From TK10-74A sp965263065 (lineage in GTDB: Bacteria; Chloroflexota; Dehalococcoidia; Bin125): DNA of 64,000 bases. Below the pieces are notes generated by a model that had not been told where the DNA came from, searched no databases, and saw only the letters and a program-made list of their open reading frames with translations. The stretch spans positions 868,001 to 932,000 of the forward strand of contig CBDHGH010000003.1 in the NCBI GenBank assembly GCA_965263065.1, in the 5' to 3' direction. A program made the translations under genes and the position numbers. Positions 8,831 through 17,113 of this stretch are shown here, in pieces. Every line of letters starts with the position of its first letter. Position 1 is the stretch's first letter.

Positions 8831-10170
8831 GCGCGAACATGATCGGCGTGCGCTTCCGCGAGGCGTCGAAGATCTACCACTTCGCCCCCCCGGCCGACCC
8901 GGTGCTGGAAGGCGAGTACGTCGTGGTGCGGACGGCGCGCGGCCTCGAGATGGCGCGCGTCGTCACGTTGCCGCCCGACGATGCCGGCCCCGTGCCCCGC
9001 GACGCGCGACCGATCGTGCGGCTGGCCGGCGCGGACGACCGCGATCGGGCGGACCGCATGCGGGAGCGCAGCGAGGTGATCCTGGCCCGCGCGCGGTCGC
9101 TGATCGCGGCGAGCAACCTGCCCATGTACGCCGCCACGATGCAGCTCAACCTGGCCGGCGAGGAGGCGACCTGCCACTTCCAGTCCGACAGGCACGTCGA
9201 CTTCACGCCCGTCGTGCGGGAGGTGGAGGAGGAGTTCAACGTCCGCCTGCACATGCAGCAGGCCGGCCCGCGCGACCGCGCCAAGCTGGTCGACGGTCAC
9301 GACATCTGCGGCCTGCGGCTCTGCTGCTCGAGCTGGATGACGGACTTCCCCAGGGTCGGCATTCGCATGGCGAAGGAGCAATCGCTGGCGCTCAACCCCG
9401 ACAAGCTGTCGGGCGTCTGCGGACGGCTGCTCTGCTGCCTGACCTTCGAGTACCCCGTCTACCGGGAGATGCGCGGCACGCTGCCCAAGCTGGGCAAGCG
9501 CGTGTCGACGCCGTCGGGGATGGGCAAAGTCGTGCAGATCAACGTGCTCAAGCAGACGATCGCGCTGGAGCTCGACGACCGCGCGGGGCGGGTGGAGGTG
9601 TCGGCCGCCGAGATCGGCATGGCCGTGCGCATCGAAGAGGAGCCGAACGCGGCGCTACAGGAGACGCTCAGCGACGTGCTCGGCCGTCCGGCGACCACTG
9701 CGCCCGCCAGGCCCACTGCGCCCGCCGCGGCCACTGAGCCCACCGCGCCCACCGTGCCCACCGCGCCCGCCGAGCGGCCCGCGGGCCAGCCCGTGCGGCG
9801 CGGCGGGCGTCCGCCCCGCGGCGGGGGTCGCGCGGCGACGCCGGCGGATGGCGGAAGCGACGCCCCGGCCGATGCGGCCGCCGCGGGCGAGGAACGTACC
9901 GGCAGGCGACGTCGGCGGCGCGGCGGTCGCCGTCGGGGGCGCGCGGCGGGCGGCGCCGCGACAACGCCCGACGCGACAACGCCCGGCGCGACGGACGAGC
10001 GGCCATCGGGCGCTGCCGCGTCCGGCGCCGACGCGCCGGCGACGCCGGGGGCTGCCGCCGAGGGCGGCGACGGGCAGGACGCCCCGCGACGCAAGCGGCG
10101 ACGCCGGCGCCGGCGTCGCGGTGGAGGTGGAGGATCCGATAGCGGGGCTCAGGGCGGATCGACGCCGTAG
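8827..10170 (+). CDS. ricT: PSP1/RicT-type stage 0 sporulation protein homologue with long disordered tail
   Basis: PSP1-domain protein of 447 residues. The first ~270 residues are the conserved part, with cysteines 161, 166, 167, 198, 203 and 204 in ICGLRLCC and VCGRLLCC, the clusters that bind Fe-S in RicT (YaaT). Bacillus RicT works in the RicAFT complex that affects RNase Y and mRNA maturation; here only the family is established. From about residue 280 the protein is low complexity: a Pro/Ala/Thr stretch, an Arg/Gly-rich patch, then a run of eight arginines and a Gly/Ser tail. The ATG at 8827 overlaps the holB stop as ATGA; frames farther upstream are antisense of other genes. Confidence 0.88.
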   Translation: MSANMIGVRFREASKIYHFAPPADPVLEGEYVVVRTARGLEMARVVTLPPDDAGPVPRDARPIVRLAGADDRDRADRMRERSEVILARARSLIAASNLPMYAATMQLNLAGEEATCHFQSDRHVDFTPVVREVEEEFNVRLHMQQAGPRDRAKLVDGHDICGLRLCCSSWMTDFPRVGIRMAKEQSLALNPDKLSGVCGRLLCCLTFEYPVYREMRGTLPKLGKRVSTPSGMGKVVQINVLKQTIALELDDRAGRVEVSAAEIGMAVRIEEEPNAALQETLSDVLGRPATTAPARPTAPAAATEPTAPTVPTAPAERPAGQPVRRGGRPPRGGGRAATPADGGSDAPADAAAAGEERTGRRRRRRGGRRRGRAAGGAATTPDATTPGATDERPSGAAASGADAPATPGAAAEGGDGQDAPRRKRRRRRRRRGGGGGSDSGAQGGSTP

Positions 10171-10204
10171 GACCGCGTATCGCGGATTATCGGCCCTCCC
10201 GGGC

Positions 10205-10669
10205 TTATCCTTCGACCTCGAGGATCACGTCGACCTCGACGGGCACGCCCGCGGGCAGCGCCGCCAGGCCGACCGCGACGCGCGCGCCGACTCCGGCGTC
10301 CGGGCCCAGCACGTCGCGCAGCAGCTCCGATGCGCCGTTGATCACCTGCGGTTGCTGCGTGAAGTCGCTGGTCGAGGCGACGAAGCCGGTCAGCCGCACG
10401 ACCTGGCGGATCGCGTCGAGCGAGCCCAGCGCGCCGGCCGCGGCGGCCAGACAGTTGATCGCGCACTGCCGCGCTGCGGCCCGCCCCGTCGCCAGGTCGA
10501 CCTCCGCCCCCAGCCGGCCAATCGCCGTGAACTCGCCATCGGCGACGGGCAGCTGGCCCGACACGTAGAGCAGGTTGCCGGTGCGGACGGCGGGCTTGTA
10601 GACCCCCACGGGGCCGGGCGGCGGCGGCAACTGGATGCCGAGTTCCTGCAGGCGGTCGTCGATGGACAT
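10205..10669 (-). CDS. ridA: RidA family enamine/imine deaminase
   Basis: RidA/YjgF-fold protein of 154 residues (typical trimer subunit size, slightly long). Recognisable elements are NLLYVSGQLP, the CAINCLAAA helix that follows the first half, and the C-terminal VPVEVDVILEVE strand; the usual RIEIE arginine region is replaced by VGARVAVGLAALPAGVPVEVD, where Arg in GARVAV is in the position of the substrate-binding arginine. Canonical members hydrolyse reactive enamines from PLP enzymes, but subgroup assignment is uncertain. Start ATG at 10669 has AAGGAG spaced 5 bp; a longer frame to 10720 lacks a comparable site. Last gene of the minus-strand origin-type cluster, 52 bp after parB. Confidence 0.88.
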   Translation of the reverse strand: MSIDDRLQELGIQLPPPPGPVGVYKPAVRTGNLLYVSGQLPVADGEFTAIGRLGAEVDLATGRAAARQCAINCLAAAAGALGSLDAIRQVVRLTGFVASTSDFTQQPQVINGASELLRDVLGPDAGVGARVAVGLAALPAGVPVEVDVILEVEG

Positions 10670-10721
10670 GGTCACTCCTTCGGTGCTGGGGTTCCGGTGC
10701 TGGGGTCCGGGCGCCGCCACG

Positions 10722-11630
10722 TCAGATGGTGAGATGCGCGGGCGGGGGCGGCAGCGCGTCGGTGTGCCGCGCCGCCAAGCGCTCGGCGAGGTGCTGGAGC
10801 TGTTCGTCGTCGTACCAGCGGATCTCCAGCGTGCCGCCCCGGCCGCCGCGATGCAGACGCACGCGGGTGCCCAGCGCCCGTTCGAGGTCCGTGATTAGCG
10901 CCGCGTCGGCGTCGCGGTCTCGCGACGGGTCGCCGGGCTCGGGGGCAGGCGCCGCGGCGGCGGCGTTCACGGCGCGGGCCGCGCGCTCCGTCTGACGCAC
11001 GTTGAGGCCCTCGGCGACGACGCGCCGCCAGAGTGCCTCGCGCGCGGCGGGGTCGGCGACGGCGAGCAGGGCGCGCGCGTGGCCCTCGCTGATCTCGGCG
11101 CGGGCGAGGCTGTCGCGGATGGGGGCGGGCAGGCCCAGCAGTCGCAGCGAGTTGGCGACGGTGCTGCGGCTCTTGCCGACGCGCTGCGCGATGCGCGCCT
11201 GGCTCTCGCCGCTGGCGGCCAGCAGCCGCGCGTAGGCGCCGGCCTCTTCGAGGGGGCTCAGGTCCTCGCGCTGCACGTTCTCGACCAGGGCCGCCGTGAG
11301 CAGCTCGTCGCCGGCCAGACTCGTAACGACGACGGGCACCTCCCGCAGCCCCGCCAGCCGGGCCGCCCGCCAGCGGCGCTCGCCGGCGACCAGCGTGAAG
11401 CGGCCCCCGGCGCCGGCGGTGACGAGCAGCGGCTGCAAGACGCCGATCGAGCGCACGCTGGCGGCCAGTTCCTGCAGCGCGGCGGGGTCCACGACGCCGC
11501 GCGGCTGCTCGGGGTTGGGGTCGATCTGGTCGATGGCGACGCGGGGCGGGGCGGGCTCGTCGCGGCGGTCCTGCGAGCGCGGGATCAGGGCGTCGAGTCC
11601 GCGGCCCAGGATCGGTCGGGCGGTGGTCAT
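10722..11630 (-). CDS. parB: Chromosome partitioning protein ParB (CTP-dependent parS-binding clamp)
   Basis: ParB/Spo0J family protein, 302 residues, normal size. The N-terminal CTPase/ParB domain has PNPEQPR and the arginine-rich box GERRWRAARLAG, followed by ENVQREDLSPLEEA; then the helix-turn-helix (QARIAQRVGKSRSTVANSLRLL) that reads parS; a short linker with Pro/Asp; and a C-terminal dimerisation domain ending LAERLAARHTD. It loads at parS and spreads to organise the origin region with ParA and SMC. A perfect parS lies 4.3 kb upstream in yidD. Start ATG at 11630 overlaps the parA stop as ATGA, so parAB is translationally coupled. Confidence 0.96.
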   Translation of the reverse strand: MTTARPILGRGLDALIPRSQDRRDEPAPPRVAIDQIDPNPEQPRGVVDPAALQELAASVRSIGVLQPLLVTAGAGGRFTLVAGERRWRAARLAGLREVPVVVTSLAGDELLTAALVENVQREDLSPLEEAGAYARLLAASGESQARIAQRVGKSRSTVANSLRLLGLPAPIRDSLARAEISEGHARALLAVADPAAREALWRRVVAEGLNVRQTERAARAVNAAAAAPAPEPGDPSRDRDADAALITDLERALGTRVRLHRGGRGGTLEIRWYDDEQLQHLAERLAARHTDALPPPPAHLTI

Positions 11631-12493
11631 GCTGCGCCTCCTGCCGCCGCGACGAGGCCGCCGCGGGTGGAATCGATCGCGCCGGACGCCGGCGCGGGCG
11701 GTGTTGCCGGGGCGGGGGCTGTGCGGCGCTCCTCGCGCGCCAGGAACTCCCGCGCCAGGGCGCGGTAGGCGCCGGCCCCGGACGAGGCGGGGGCGTGGTC
11801 GAAGATCGTGCGGCCGAAGCTGGGCGCCTCGCCCAGGCGCACGGAGCGCGGGATGACGGTGCTGTAGGTCTGCGGGAAGTGGCTGCGCACCTGCCGCACG
11901 ACCTCCTGCGACAGCTTCGTGCGGGAATCGAACATCGTCAGCAGGACGCCGTCCACGCGCAGCGACGGATTGAGCCGCTCCGCGACGCGGCCGATCGTGT
12001 CCGCCAGATAGCCCAGCCCCTCCAGGGCGAGGTATTCGCACTGCACCGGGATCACGACGCGGTCGGCGGCGGTGAGGGCGTTCAGCGTCAGCAGCCCCAG
12101 CGACGGGGCGCAGTCGATCAGGACGAAGTCGTACCCCGAGCGCAGCGTCGCGATCGACGTGCGCAGGCGGTATTCGCGGTCGGGCAGCGCGGCGAGTTCC
12201 ACCTCGGCGCCGGCGAGGTCGCGGCAGGCGGGCAGGATCGCGAGGCCCGGCTCCCCGGTCTCCTGGACGCAGGCCGCGGCCGGGACGCCGCCGAGGACGT
12301 CGTACAGGCTGCCGCGTCCGTCAGCGCCGCGCCCGCCGGGCACGAGGCCGAGGCCGCTGGTGGCGTTGGACTGCGGATCAGCGTCGACGAGCAGGATGCG
12401 CCGCCCAGAGCGGGCCAGCGCGGCGCCGAGGTTGACGGCGGTCGTCGTCTTACCGACGCCGCCCTTCTGGTTCGCGATCGCAATGATCGGCAC
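11627..12493 (-). CDS. parA: Chromosome partitioning ATPase ParA (Soj)
   Basis: Deviant-Walker ParA/MinD ATPase, 288 residues. KGGVGKTT at 10-17 contains the signature lysine of the deviant Walker A; Walker A' LLVDADPQ and Walker B FVLIDCAPSLG are both present. Dimerises with ATP, binds DNA non-specifically and is released by ParB, segregating origins. The start codon is GTG at 12493. It lies 32 bp downstream of jag and overlaps parB. The last ~30 residues are a Pro/Ala/Gly-rich tail not seen in short Soj proteins. Confidence 0.96.
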   Translation of the reverse strand: MPIIAIANQKGGVGKTTTAVNLGAALARSGRRILLVDADPQSNATSGLGLVPGGRGADGRGSLYDVLGGVPAAACVQETGEPGLAILPACRDLAGAEVELAALPDREYRLRTSIATLRSGYDFVLIDCAPSLGLLTLNALTAADRVVIPVQCEYLALEGLGYLADTIGRVAERLNPSLRVDGVLLTMFDSRTKLSQEVVRQVRSHFPQTYSTVIPRSVRLGEAPSFGRTIFDHAPASSGAGAYRALAREFLAREERRTAPAPATPPAPASGAIDSTRGGLVAAAGGAA

Positions 12494-12525
12494 AGACCCC
12501 GCCTTCGTAGCAGAGCCGACCCCAG

Positions 12526-13656
12526 CTACTCGCCACGGTAGACGATCTGGACCCGTCGCGCAGCGCCCACGCCGGTGCTCTCCGTCTCGATGCCGTTGAA
12601 CCCGGAGAGGTTCAGGTGGATGATGCGGCGCTCGGCCGGCGGCAGCGGCTGCAATTCGACCATGGCGCCCGTCTCGCGGGCTTCGGCGGCGGCGGCGGCG
12701 GCCATCGCCAGGAGCTCCTGCTCGCGGCGCTGCTTGTAGCCGTCGACGTCGACCGTGAAGGAGTGGCGGCCCTCCAGCGCGCGGCTGGTGATCAGGTTGA
12801 TCATGTACTGCAGGGCGGCCAGGTGCTGGCCGTTGGGGCCGATCAGGATGTCGAGCCCGTCGCCGGCGTCGTCATCGCCGGATGGCCCGCCGGATGGCCC
12901 GTCCGATGCGCCATCTGGCGGGCCATCCGGCGGGCCTACGATGAGCACCGCCACGGCGTGGTCGAGCCCCTCCATAGGAATGGCCGGCGGGCGCGCCGTG
13001 ACGACGGCCTCCACGCGCATGAGGTGCAGCAGGTCGGTGAGCACGGCCGTCGCGAACTCGGTGGCGTCCTGGTCGTCCTCGGGCTCGAACTCGGGATCGG
13101 CGAGCAGTGCGAACGGCAGCGGCTCGGGGCGGATGATCGGGTCGCGCTCTTGGCCGCCGCGTCCGCGTCCGCCGTAGCGGCCCCTGCCCTGGTAGCCACC
13201 ACGGTCGCGATCACGGTCGCGGTCGCGGCCGCCGTCGCGACGGGGGGGCGGGCCCGATCGGGACGCGCGGTCTCGTGGCGGGCGATCTTGCGGCGTGCGG
13301 GCCGTCGGCGGACCCAGCGACGGGTCGCGGCGGCGCGCGCCGGGCGGACCCCCGGAGCCGCCCCGGCCCCGTCCGGGACCGGCGGGCCGCCGATCGACTT
13401 CGGCGTAATGGGCGTAGTCGTCGATCTTCGGCAGCGGCGCCTCGTCGGGGTCGCCGCCGGCGGGGGCGGCGCCGATGACGCTCACCCGCACGCGGGCCTC
13501 GTTGGCCCCGATGCCGAACACGCCGGGCCGGCCCTCGCTGAGGACGCGCACATCGACTTGGTTGCGCGTCCGGTTGAGCCGGCGCAGGGCCTGCAGGACG
13601 GCGTCGTCCACGGTCTTGCCGGTCGTTTCCACGCTGTTGGGGTTGTCTGTGGGCAT
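12526..13656 (-). CDS. jag: Jag/KhpB-type RNA-binding protein (Jag-N, KH, R3H) with RGG-like insert
   Basis: RNA-binding protein of 376 residues. Residues ~10-60 form the Jag-N domain (TVDDAVLQALRRLN...GVFGIG). Residues ~80-170 are an unusual basic disordered insert with repeated Arg-Asp and Arg-Gly units. The KH domain follows, interrupted by a Pro-Asp-Gly repeat whose DNA is a 12-bp tandem repeat around 12880-12945. The C-terminal R3H domain is ERRIIHLNLSGFNGIETES. Family members bind RNA with KhpA and influence cell-wall synthesis and translation. It begins 3 bp after yidC ends, the usual yidC-jag order. Confidence 0.9.
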   Translation of the reverse strand: MPTDNPNSVETTGKTVDDAVLQALRRLNRTRNQVDVRVLSEGRPGVFGIGANEARVRVSVIGAAPAGGDPDEAPLPKIDDYAHYAEVDRRPAGPGRGRGGSGGPPGARRRDPSLGPPTARTPQDRPPRDRASRSGPPPRRDGGRDRDRDRDRGGYQGRGRYGGRGRGGQERDPIIRPEPLPFALLADPEFEPEDDQDATEFATAVLTDLLHLMRVEAVVTARPPAIPMEGLDHAVAVLIVGPPDGPPDGASDGPSGGPSGDDDAGDGLDILIGPNGQHLAALQYMINLITSRALEGRHSFTVDVDGYKQRREQELLAMAAAAAAEARETGAMVELQPLPPAERRIIHLNLSGFNGIETESTGVGAARRVQIVYRGE

Positions 13657-13659
13657 GGC

Positions 13660-14634
13660 TCAGTCGGCCCTTTCTTGTTTCGCGCCCCCGCTGCCGCGCC
13701 GGCGCCGGCGGCGGCGTCTGCGGCGACGCGCGGCAGCCGAGCGGCTGTCGGACGCGTCGTCCGCGTCGGGGGTGGCACTCGAGTCTGGGGGGGCGGATTC
13801 GCCCGCCGGCGTCGCGGAGGTGGTCTTGGCGGCCCCGCCGGGGGCGCCGGGGGACATGGCGGCGCTGCGCGCGCGCGCCTTCGCCGACGGCGGCAGCGCG
13901 TCGAGCGAGATCAGCCAGCGCCACGTGATGTTGTCGGGCTTGTAGTAGAGGTACGACGTGATGATGCCCACCAGGCTGGTCGTGAACCAGTACAGGCCCA
14001 GGCCGGCGGGGACGGTCATCGTGAACCAGCCGAAGAGCAGCGGCATGAGGTAGAGCATCATCTTATTGGTCGCGGCCTGGCGGTCGTCCTTCACCTGCGA
14101 GCGGGTCGCGGTCGAGAGCTTCTGCTGGTAGAACGTCGCGGCGGCGACCAGCACGGCCAGCGGGATCGATCGCTCCGCCAGGTCGATGAACAGGAAGTCG
14201 CTGCGCAGCGGCACCGACTCGGTGATGTAGTCCCAGTCGTAGAGGCGCGAGGCGAGGCCCAGCAGGGCCTCGGGCGTCGTGCCCACGGTGCGGCGGATGA
14301 CCTGGAACAGCGCGATCCAGATGGGAATCTGCACCGCGAAGGGGACGAGGCAGCCCAGCGGGTTGAAGCCCACTTCGCGGTAGAGCTTCATCATCTCCTG
14401 CTGGCGCCGCTTGGGATCCTTGTACTTCTTCTGGATCTCCTGCATCTGCGGCTGCATCTCCTGCATGGCGCGGGTGGTGCGCAGCTGCCGGATCGTCAGC
14501 GGGAAGGTGACCAGGCGGATGAAGATCGTGAACGCGATGATGGCCAGGCCGAAGTTGTCCAACAGGGCGTTGGACATGATGATCAGCGCGTTGATCATTG
14601 GGTTGACGAGCAGGTCGTTCCAGAGGAAGCTCAC
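13660..14634 (-). CDS. yidC: Membrane protein insertase YidC (Oxa1 family)
   Basis: YidC1/SpoIIIJ-type insertase of 324 residues without the large periplasmic domain of Gram-negative YidC, consistent with a single-membrane cell. The conserved intramembrane arginine is in FIRLVTFPLTIRQ; the cytoplasmic hairpin MQEMQPQMQEIQKKYKDPKRRQQEM follows, then FNPLGCLVPFAVQIPIWIALF. Five hydrophobic segments can be placed. The cytoplasmic tail (from ~270) is charged and ends with a block of ten arginines, as in ribosome-contacting tails of some YidC proteins. Inserts membrane proteins alone or with SecYEG, and sits directly upstream of jag. Confidence 0.95.
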   Translation of the reverse strand: MSFLWNDLLVNPMINALIIMSNALLDNFGLAIIAFTIFIRLVTFPLTIRQLRTTRAMQEMQPQMQEIQKKYKDPKRRQQEMMKLYREVGFNPLGCLVPFAVQIPIWIALFQVIRRTVGTTPEALLGLASRLYDWDYITESVPLRSDFLFIDLAERSIPLAVLVAAATFYQQKLSTATRSQVKDDRQAATNKMMLYLMPLLFGWFTMTVPAGLGLYWFTTSLVGIITSYLYYKPDNITWRWLISLDALPPSAKARARSAAMSPGAPGGAAKTTSATPAGESAPPDSSATPDADDASDSRSAAARRRRRRRRRRRGSGGAKQERAD

Positions 14635-14646
14635 GCGCGCCGCCCC

Positions 14647-15909
14647 CTAGCCCTGGTCCGCGTCGAGCAGGCGCTCGCAGTCGAGGTTGCGCTCGGGGAA
14701 GATCTCGCAGACGCGGCCGCTGCCGACGCGCGATCGCCAGAGCACGCCCTGGTCGTCGCTGATCAGCACCGAGTCGTCGGCCAGGATGAGCGGCGTCGCC
14801 AGTACCCGGTTCGATGTCTTCAGCGGGTTGCTGGGGTCGCCCCAGACCTGCCGCCCGGTGTCCGGATCGATGGCCAGCAGCGTGCCCTCGCGGGTGATGA
14901 TCACCAGCGCGCCGGCGCTGGTGAGGGCGGGCTGCGCGCGGATGCGCTCCCCGGCCTGGAACGGCTCCGGCCAGCGCGCCGCGCCCGTCGCCGCGTCCCA
15001 GGCCCAGACCGCGCCGTGCAGATCGCCGACGAAGACCGTGCCGTTCACCAGCAGCGCGCTCGTCCAGAACCAGTGCGCGCCCTCGGCGCGCCAGCGCTCC
15101 TCGCCGGTCTCGACATCGAGCGCGTAGAAGGTGCGGTCGAAGCCGCCGAAGAAGGCGAGGCCGTCCCCGACCACGACATCGCTGGCGATGCCCGCGCCCG
15201 AGCGGAACGTCCACAGGACCGAGCCGTCGTCGGTGCGCAGCGCGACCACATGACCGGCCATCGTGGGGACGATGAGCAGCGGGCCGTGGGCATCCGTGCG
15301 GGCGATGGCCGGCGTGCCCCAGATGCGCCCCTCGATCCCCTCCGCGATCCAGACGAACGCCTCGGCATCGTCCACGCTCAGGGGGGGACTCTCGGTGTCG
15401 ATGGCGTACACGCGCTCGCCCGTCGTCGCGACGAAGATGGTCCGGCCGTCGTCCGCGGCGACGACGCCGGCGATCACCGGGGCCCCCGTGTCGAGCAGGA
15501 CGCGGGCGCTCGATCCGTCGCGCTGGATGGCGTAGACGATGCCCTCGTTGTGGTCGGCGACGACGATCTCCTCGGCGTCCGCGCCGATCACGGCGGGCGC
15601 GCCGTAGAAGCCCTGCGCTTCGACCTGCTCGTCGAGGCCGGGGAAGGGGCGCTCGTCGTCCTGCGCGGGGGCCTGTCCGGCGGCGACGCCGGGGAACATC
15701 CAGACGACCGGGTTCGCCCGGTCGAGGTCGATCGCCGCCATCGCGTTGTCCTCGACGCGGGCGATGACGATCGGCCGCCCGTCCAGCTCGGTGGCGATGG
15801 GCGGGGCCCAGCCGTCGGGGTCGTTGGTGACCGTACAGGCCGCCAGGATGGGGATCGCGGCCAGCAGCGCGAGGCCACGCAGGCGGCGGCGGCCAAGAGG
15901 GTTTCGCAT
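14647..15909 (-). CDS. PQQ/WD-like beta-propeller lipoprotein
   Basis: Secreted lipoprotein of 420 residues. A short basic N-terminus and hydrophobic stretch end in lipobox LAAC near residue 24 (MRNPLGRRRLRGLALLAAIP then LAAC). The body consists of repeated beta-propeller blades of the PQQ type, seen as recurring units such as TFYALDVETGEERWRAEG, AVWAWDAATGAARW and TLLAIDPDTGRQVWG. BamB-like proteins share this fold, but this cell type probably lacks an outer membrane, so no Bam role is implied. The ATG at 15909 overlaps the yidD stop (TGATG), and the gene is followed by yidC 12 bp later. Its placement between yidD and yidC breaks the classical order and hints at a role in envelope biogenesis; that is inference. 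Confidence 0.85.
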   Translation of the reverse strand: MRNPLGRRRLRGLALLAAIPILAACTVTNDPDGWAPPIATELDGRPIVIARVEDNAMAAIDLDRANPVVWMFPGVAAGQAPAQDDERPFPGLDEQVEAQGFYGAPAVIGADAEEIVVADHNEGIVYAIQRDGSSARVLLDTGAPVIAGVVAADDGRTIFVATTGERVYAIDTESPPLSVDDAEAFVWIAEGIEGRIWGTPAIARTDAHGPLLIVPTMAGHVVALRTDDGSVLWTFRSGAGIASDVVVGDGLAFFGGFDRTFYALDVETGEERWRAEGAHWFWTSALLVNGTVFVGDLHGAVWAWDAATGAARWPEPFQAGERIRAQPALTSAGALVIITREGTLLAIDPDTGRQVWGDPSNPLKTSNRVLATPLILADDSVLISDDQGVLWRSRVGSGRVCEIFPERNLDCERLLDADQG

Positions 15910-16280
15910 CAGCGGGACGTTCCGGGGCGGTGTTTCACGTGAAACACCCGCCATCGCGAGGCCCGCGGGTGTTCCGCCGCCGCGTCGGTCTCGTCGCAGG
16001 GCGCGGTGTGGGGCGGGTCGCAGGGCGGGTCGTAGCCGCCGGCCGCCAGGGGGTTGCAGCGCAGGAGGCGCCAGACGGTCATCGCGCCGCCCCGCACGAC
16101 GCCGTAGCGCTCGATCGCCTGCAGGGCGTAGTCGGAGCAACTGGGGAGGTAGCGGCAGGCCGGCCCCAGGCCCGGCGAGAGCGTGGTCTGGTAGCCGCGG
16201 ATCAGGCGCAGGACCAGATGGGCGGGCCTGGCGGCCGGACGGCCGGCCGCACGATCGACGGCGCCTCCCTGGGTACTCAC
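15909..16280 (-). CDS. yidD: Membrane protein insertion efficiency factor YidD
   Basis: YidD family, 123 residues. The conserved core LIRGYQTTLSPGLGPACRYLPSCSDYALQAIERYG and the RLLRCNPLAAGGYDPP ending of the core are unmistakable. YidD is a small amphipathic membrane-associated protein that helps YidC. The protein runs about 40 residues past the usual end; that extra segment (RWRVFHVKHRPGTSR) is the translation of a perfect parS site, so the extension exists because the gene overlaps the centromere site. Located 27 bp downstream of rnpA and overlapping the lipoprotein start. Confidence 0.93.
   Translation of the reverse strand: MSTQGGAVDRAAGRPAARPAHLVLRLIRGYQTTLSPGLGPACRYLPSCSDYALQAIERYGVVRGGAMTVWRLLRCNPLAAGGYDPPCDPPHTAPCDETDAAAEHPRASRWRVFHVKHRPGTSR
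15931..15946. promoter_or_regulatory. parS: parS centromere site
   Basis: The 16-bp palindrome TGTTTCACGTGAAACA matches the bacterial parS consensus at every position. It lies inside the 3' end of yidD, about 4.3 kb from parB, the position expected for an origin-proximal ParB loading site. Confidence 0.95.
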
Positions 16281-16307
16281 AGCGGGTTCACTGGCTTCTC
16301 TGGATTA

Positions 16308-16667
16308 TCATGGCGCGTCGTCCTCGCCCGGCTCGGTTCGCGTCAGCCCGGCGCGACGTAGCAGGCCGGACAGCGCCGCATGCAACTCCTGGTAGCTGGC
16401 GTGCTGCGCGCCGTGCCTCGCGATCACGACGATGTCCACCTGTCCGGCCGCCCCGCAGAGTCGCGCGGCCGCCCGCAGGCGGCGCTTGATGCGGTTGCGC
16501 GTGACGGCGCCGCCCAGCCGCTTGCCGACGGCGAAGCCGTAGCGCGGCGCGTCCGTGTCCGGATTGGCGCGGATGCGGAGGGCCAGGGGGCCACGGGCAT
16601 AACTACGCCCCGATCGGTACACGGCCGCGAAATCCCGCCGCCGCCGGAGTCGCTGATGGCGCTGCAT
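16308..16667 (-). CDS. rnpA: Ribonuclease P protein component
   Basis: RNase P protein subunit, 119 residues, helps the RNA subunit recognise and cleave the 5' leader of pre-tRNA. The RNR signature is RNRIKRRLRAAAR near residues 57-70, preceded by YGFAVGKRLGGAVT, with the N-terminal RLRRRRDFAAVYRSGRS segment. Sits between rpmH (upstream) and yidD (downstream) in the classical order. The 133-bp gap to rpmH contains a short tandem repeat. Confidence 0.95.
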   Translation of the reverse strand: MQRHQRLRRRRDFAAVYRSGRSYARGPLALRIRANPDTDAPRYGFAVGKRLGGAVTRNRIKRRLRAAARLCGAAGQVDIVVIARHGAQHASYQELHAALSGLLRRAGLTRTEPGEDDAP

Positions 16668-16771
16668 CGGCAGCTCCCGCCGGGCGGCCGTCAGTGGCGC
16701 AAGCAGGGAGGGAGTTCCGCGCGACGCCTGCTGAACGGCCAGCTAAACGGCCGACTCGGCGGCCGGTTAAA

Positions 16772-16818
16772 CCACTGTCAATCTCGAGCCACCGTCAATC
16801 TCAAACCACCGTCAATCG
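16772..16818. repeat. Three 17-bp-period direct repeats at the rpmH 3' end
   Basis: The core CCAC(T/C)GTCAATC occurs three times at a 17-bp period, the last two overlapping the rpmH stop codon and last codons. A duplicated gene-end segment or a regulatory element between rpmH and rnpA are both possible. Confidence 0.7.
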
Positions 16819-16941
16819 ATGACGACCGCGCTGCCGGCGGCGGTGCAGCACCGCCCGTCCGCCGCGCGACGCCATGCGCTTGCGGAAGCCGTGCTCGCGC
16901 TTCCGCGGGATTCGCTTGGGTTGCCAGGTGCGCTTAGGCAT
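16801..16941 (-). CDS. rpmH: 50S ribosomal protein L34
   Basis: L34, 46 residues, standard length. MPKRTWQPKRIPRKREHGFR followed by KRMASRGGRAVLHRRR is diagnostic. Large-subunit ribosomal protein. First gene of the rpmH-rnpA-yidD-yidC-jag-parAB series; in most bacteria dnaA lies divergently just upstream, but here a lytic transglycosylase gene ends there instead. Confidence 0.97.
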   Translation of the reverse strand: MPKRTWQPKRIPRKREHGFRKRMASRGGRAVLHRRRQRGRHRLTVV

Positions 16942-17022
16942 GGCCCTGCCAGCATCGGACGCGCCGTGATCGGCTGTGCGCCCGGGAAAGCGACGACGGA
17001 CCCGCCGTCGCGACGTGGAATC

Positions 17023-17050
17023 AGTATATCCAGCCGTTCTCTGGCCGCAA
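17023..17050 (-). promoter_or_regulatory. Candidate promoter of the rpmH cluster
   Basis: On the minus strand TATACT (17023-17028) is five of six to the -10 consensus, with TTGCGG 16 bp upstream as a weak -35, placing the start of transcription about 70 bp before rpmH. Inference from hexamers only. Confidence 0.4.
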
Positions 17051-17113
17051 CCGTCGCCGCAACGGTGTCGGCAGCGGTGTCGGCGGCGGCGCCGGTGTGG
17101 GCCGGCGCACGCG

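Noticed and set aside
16942..17113. Origin of replication (DnaA box cluster) upstream of rpmH
   Set aside because: The 172-bp gap has no AT-rich unwinding region and no clear DnaA boxes, and dnaA is absent.
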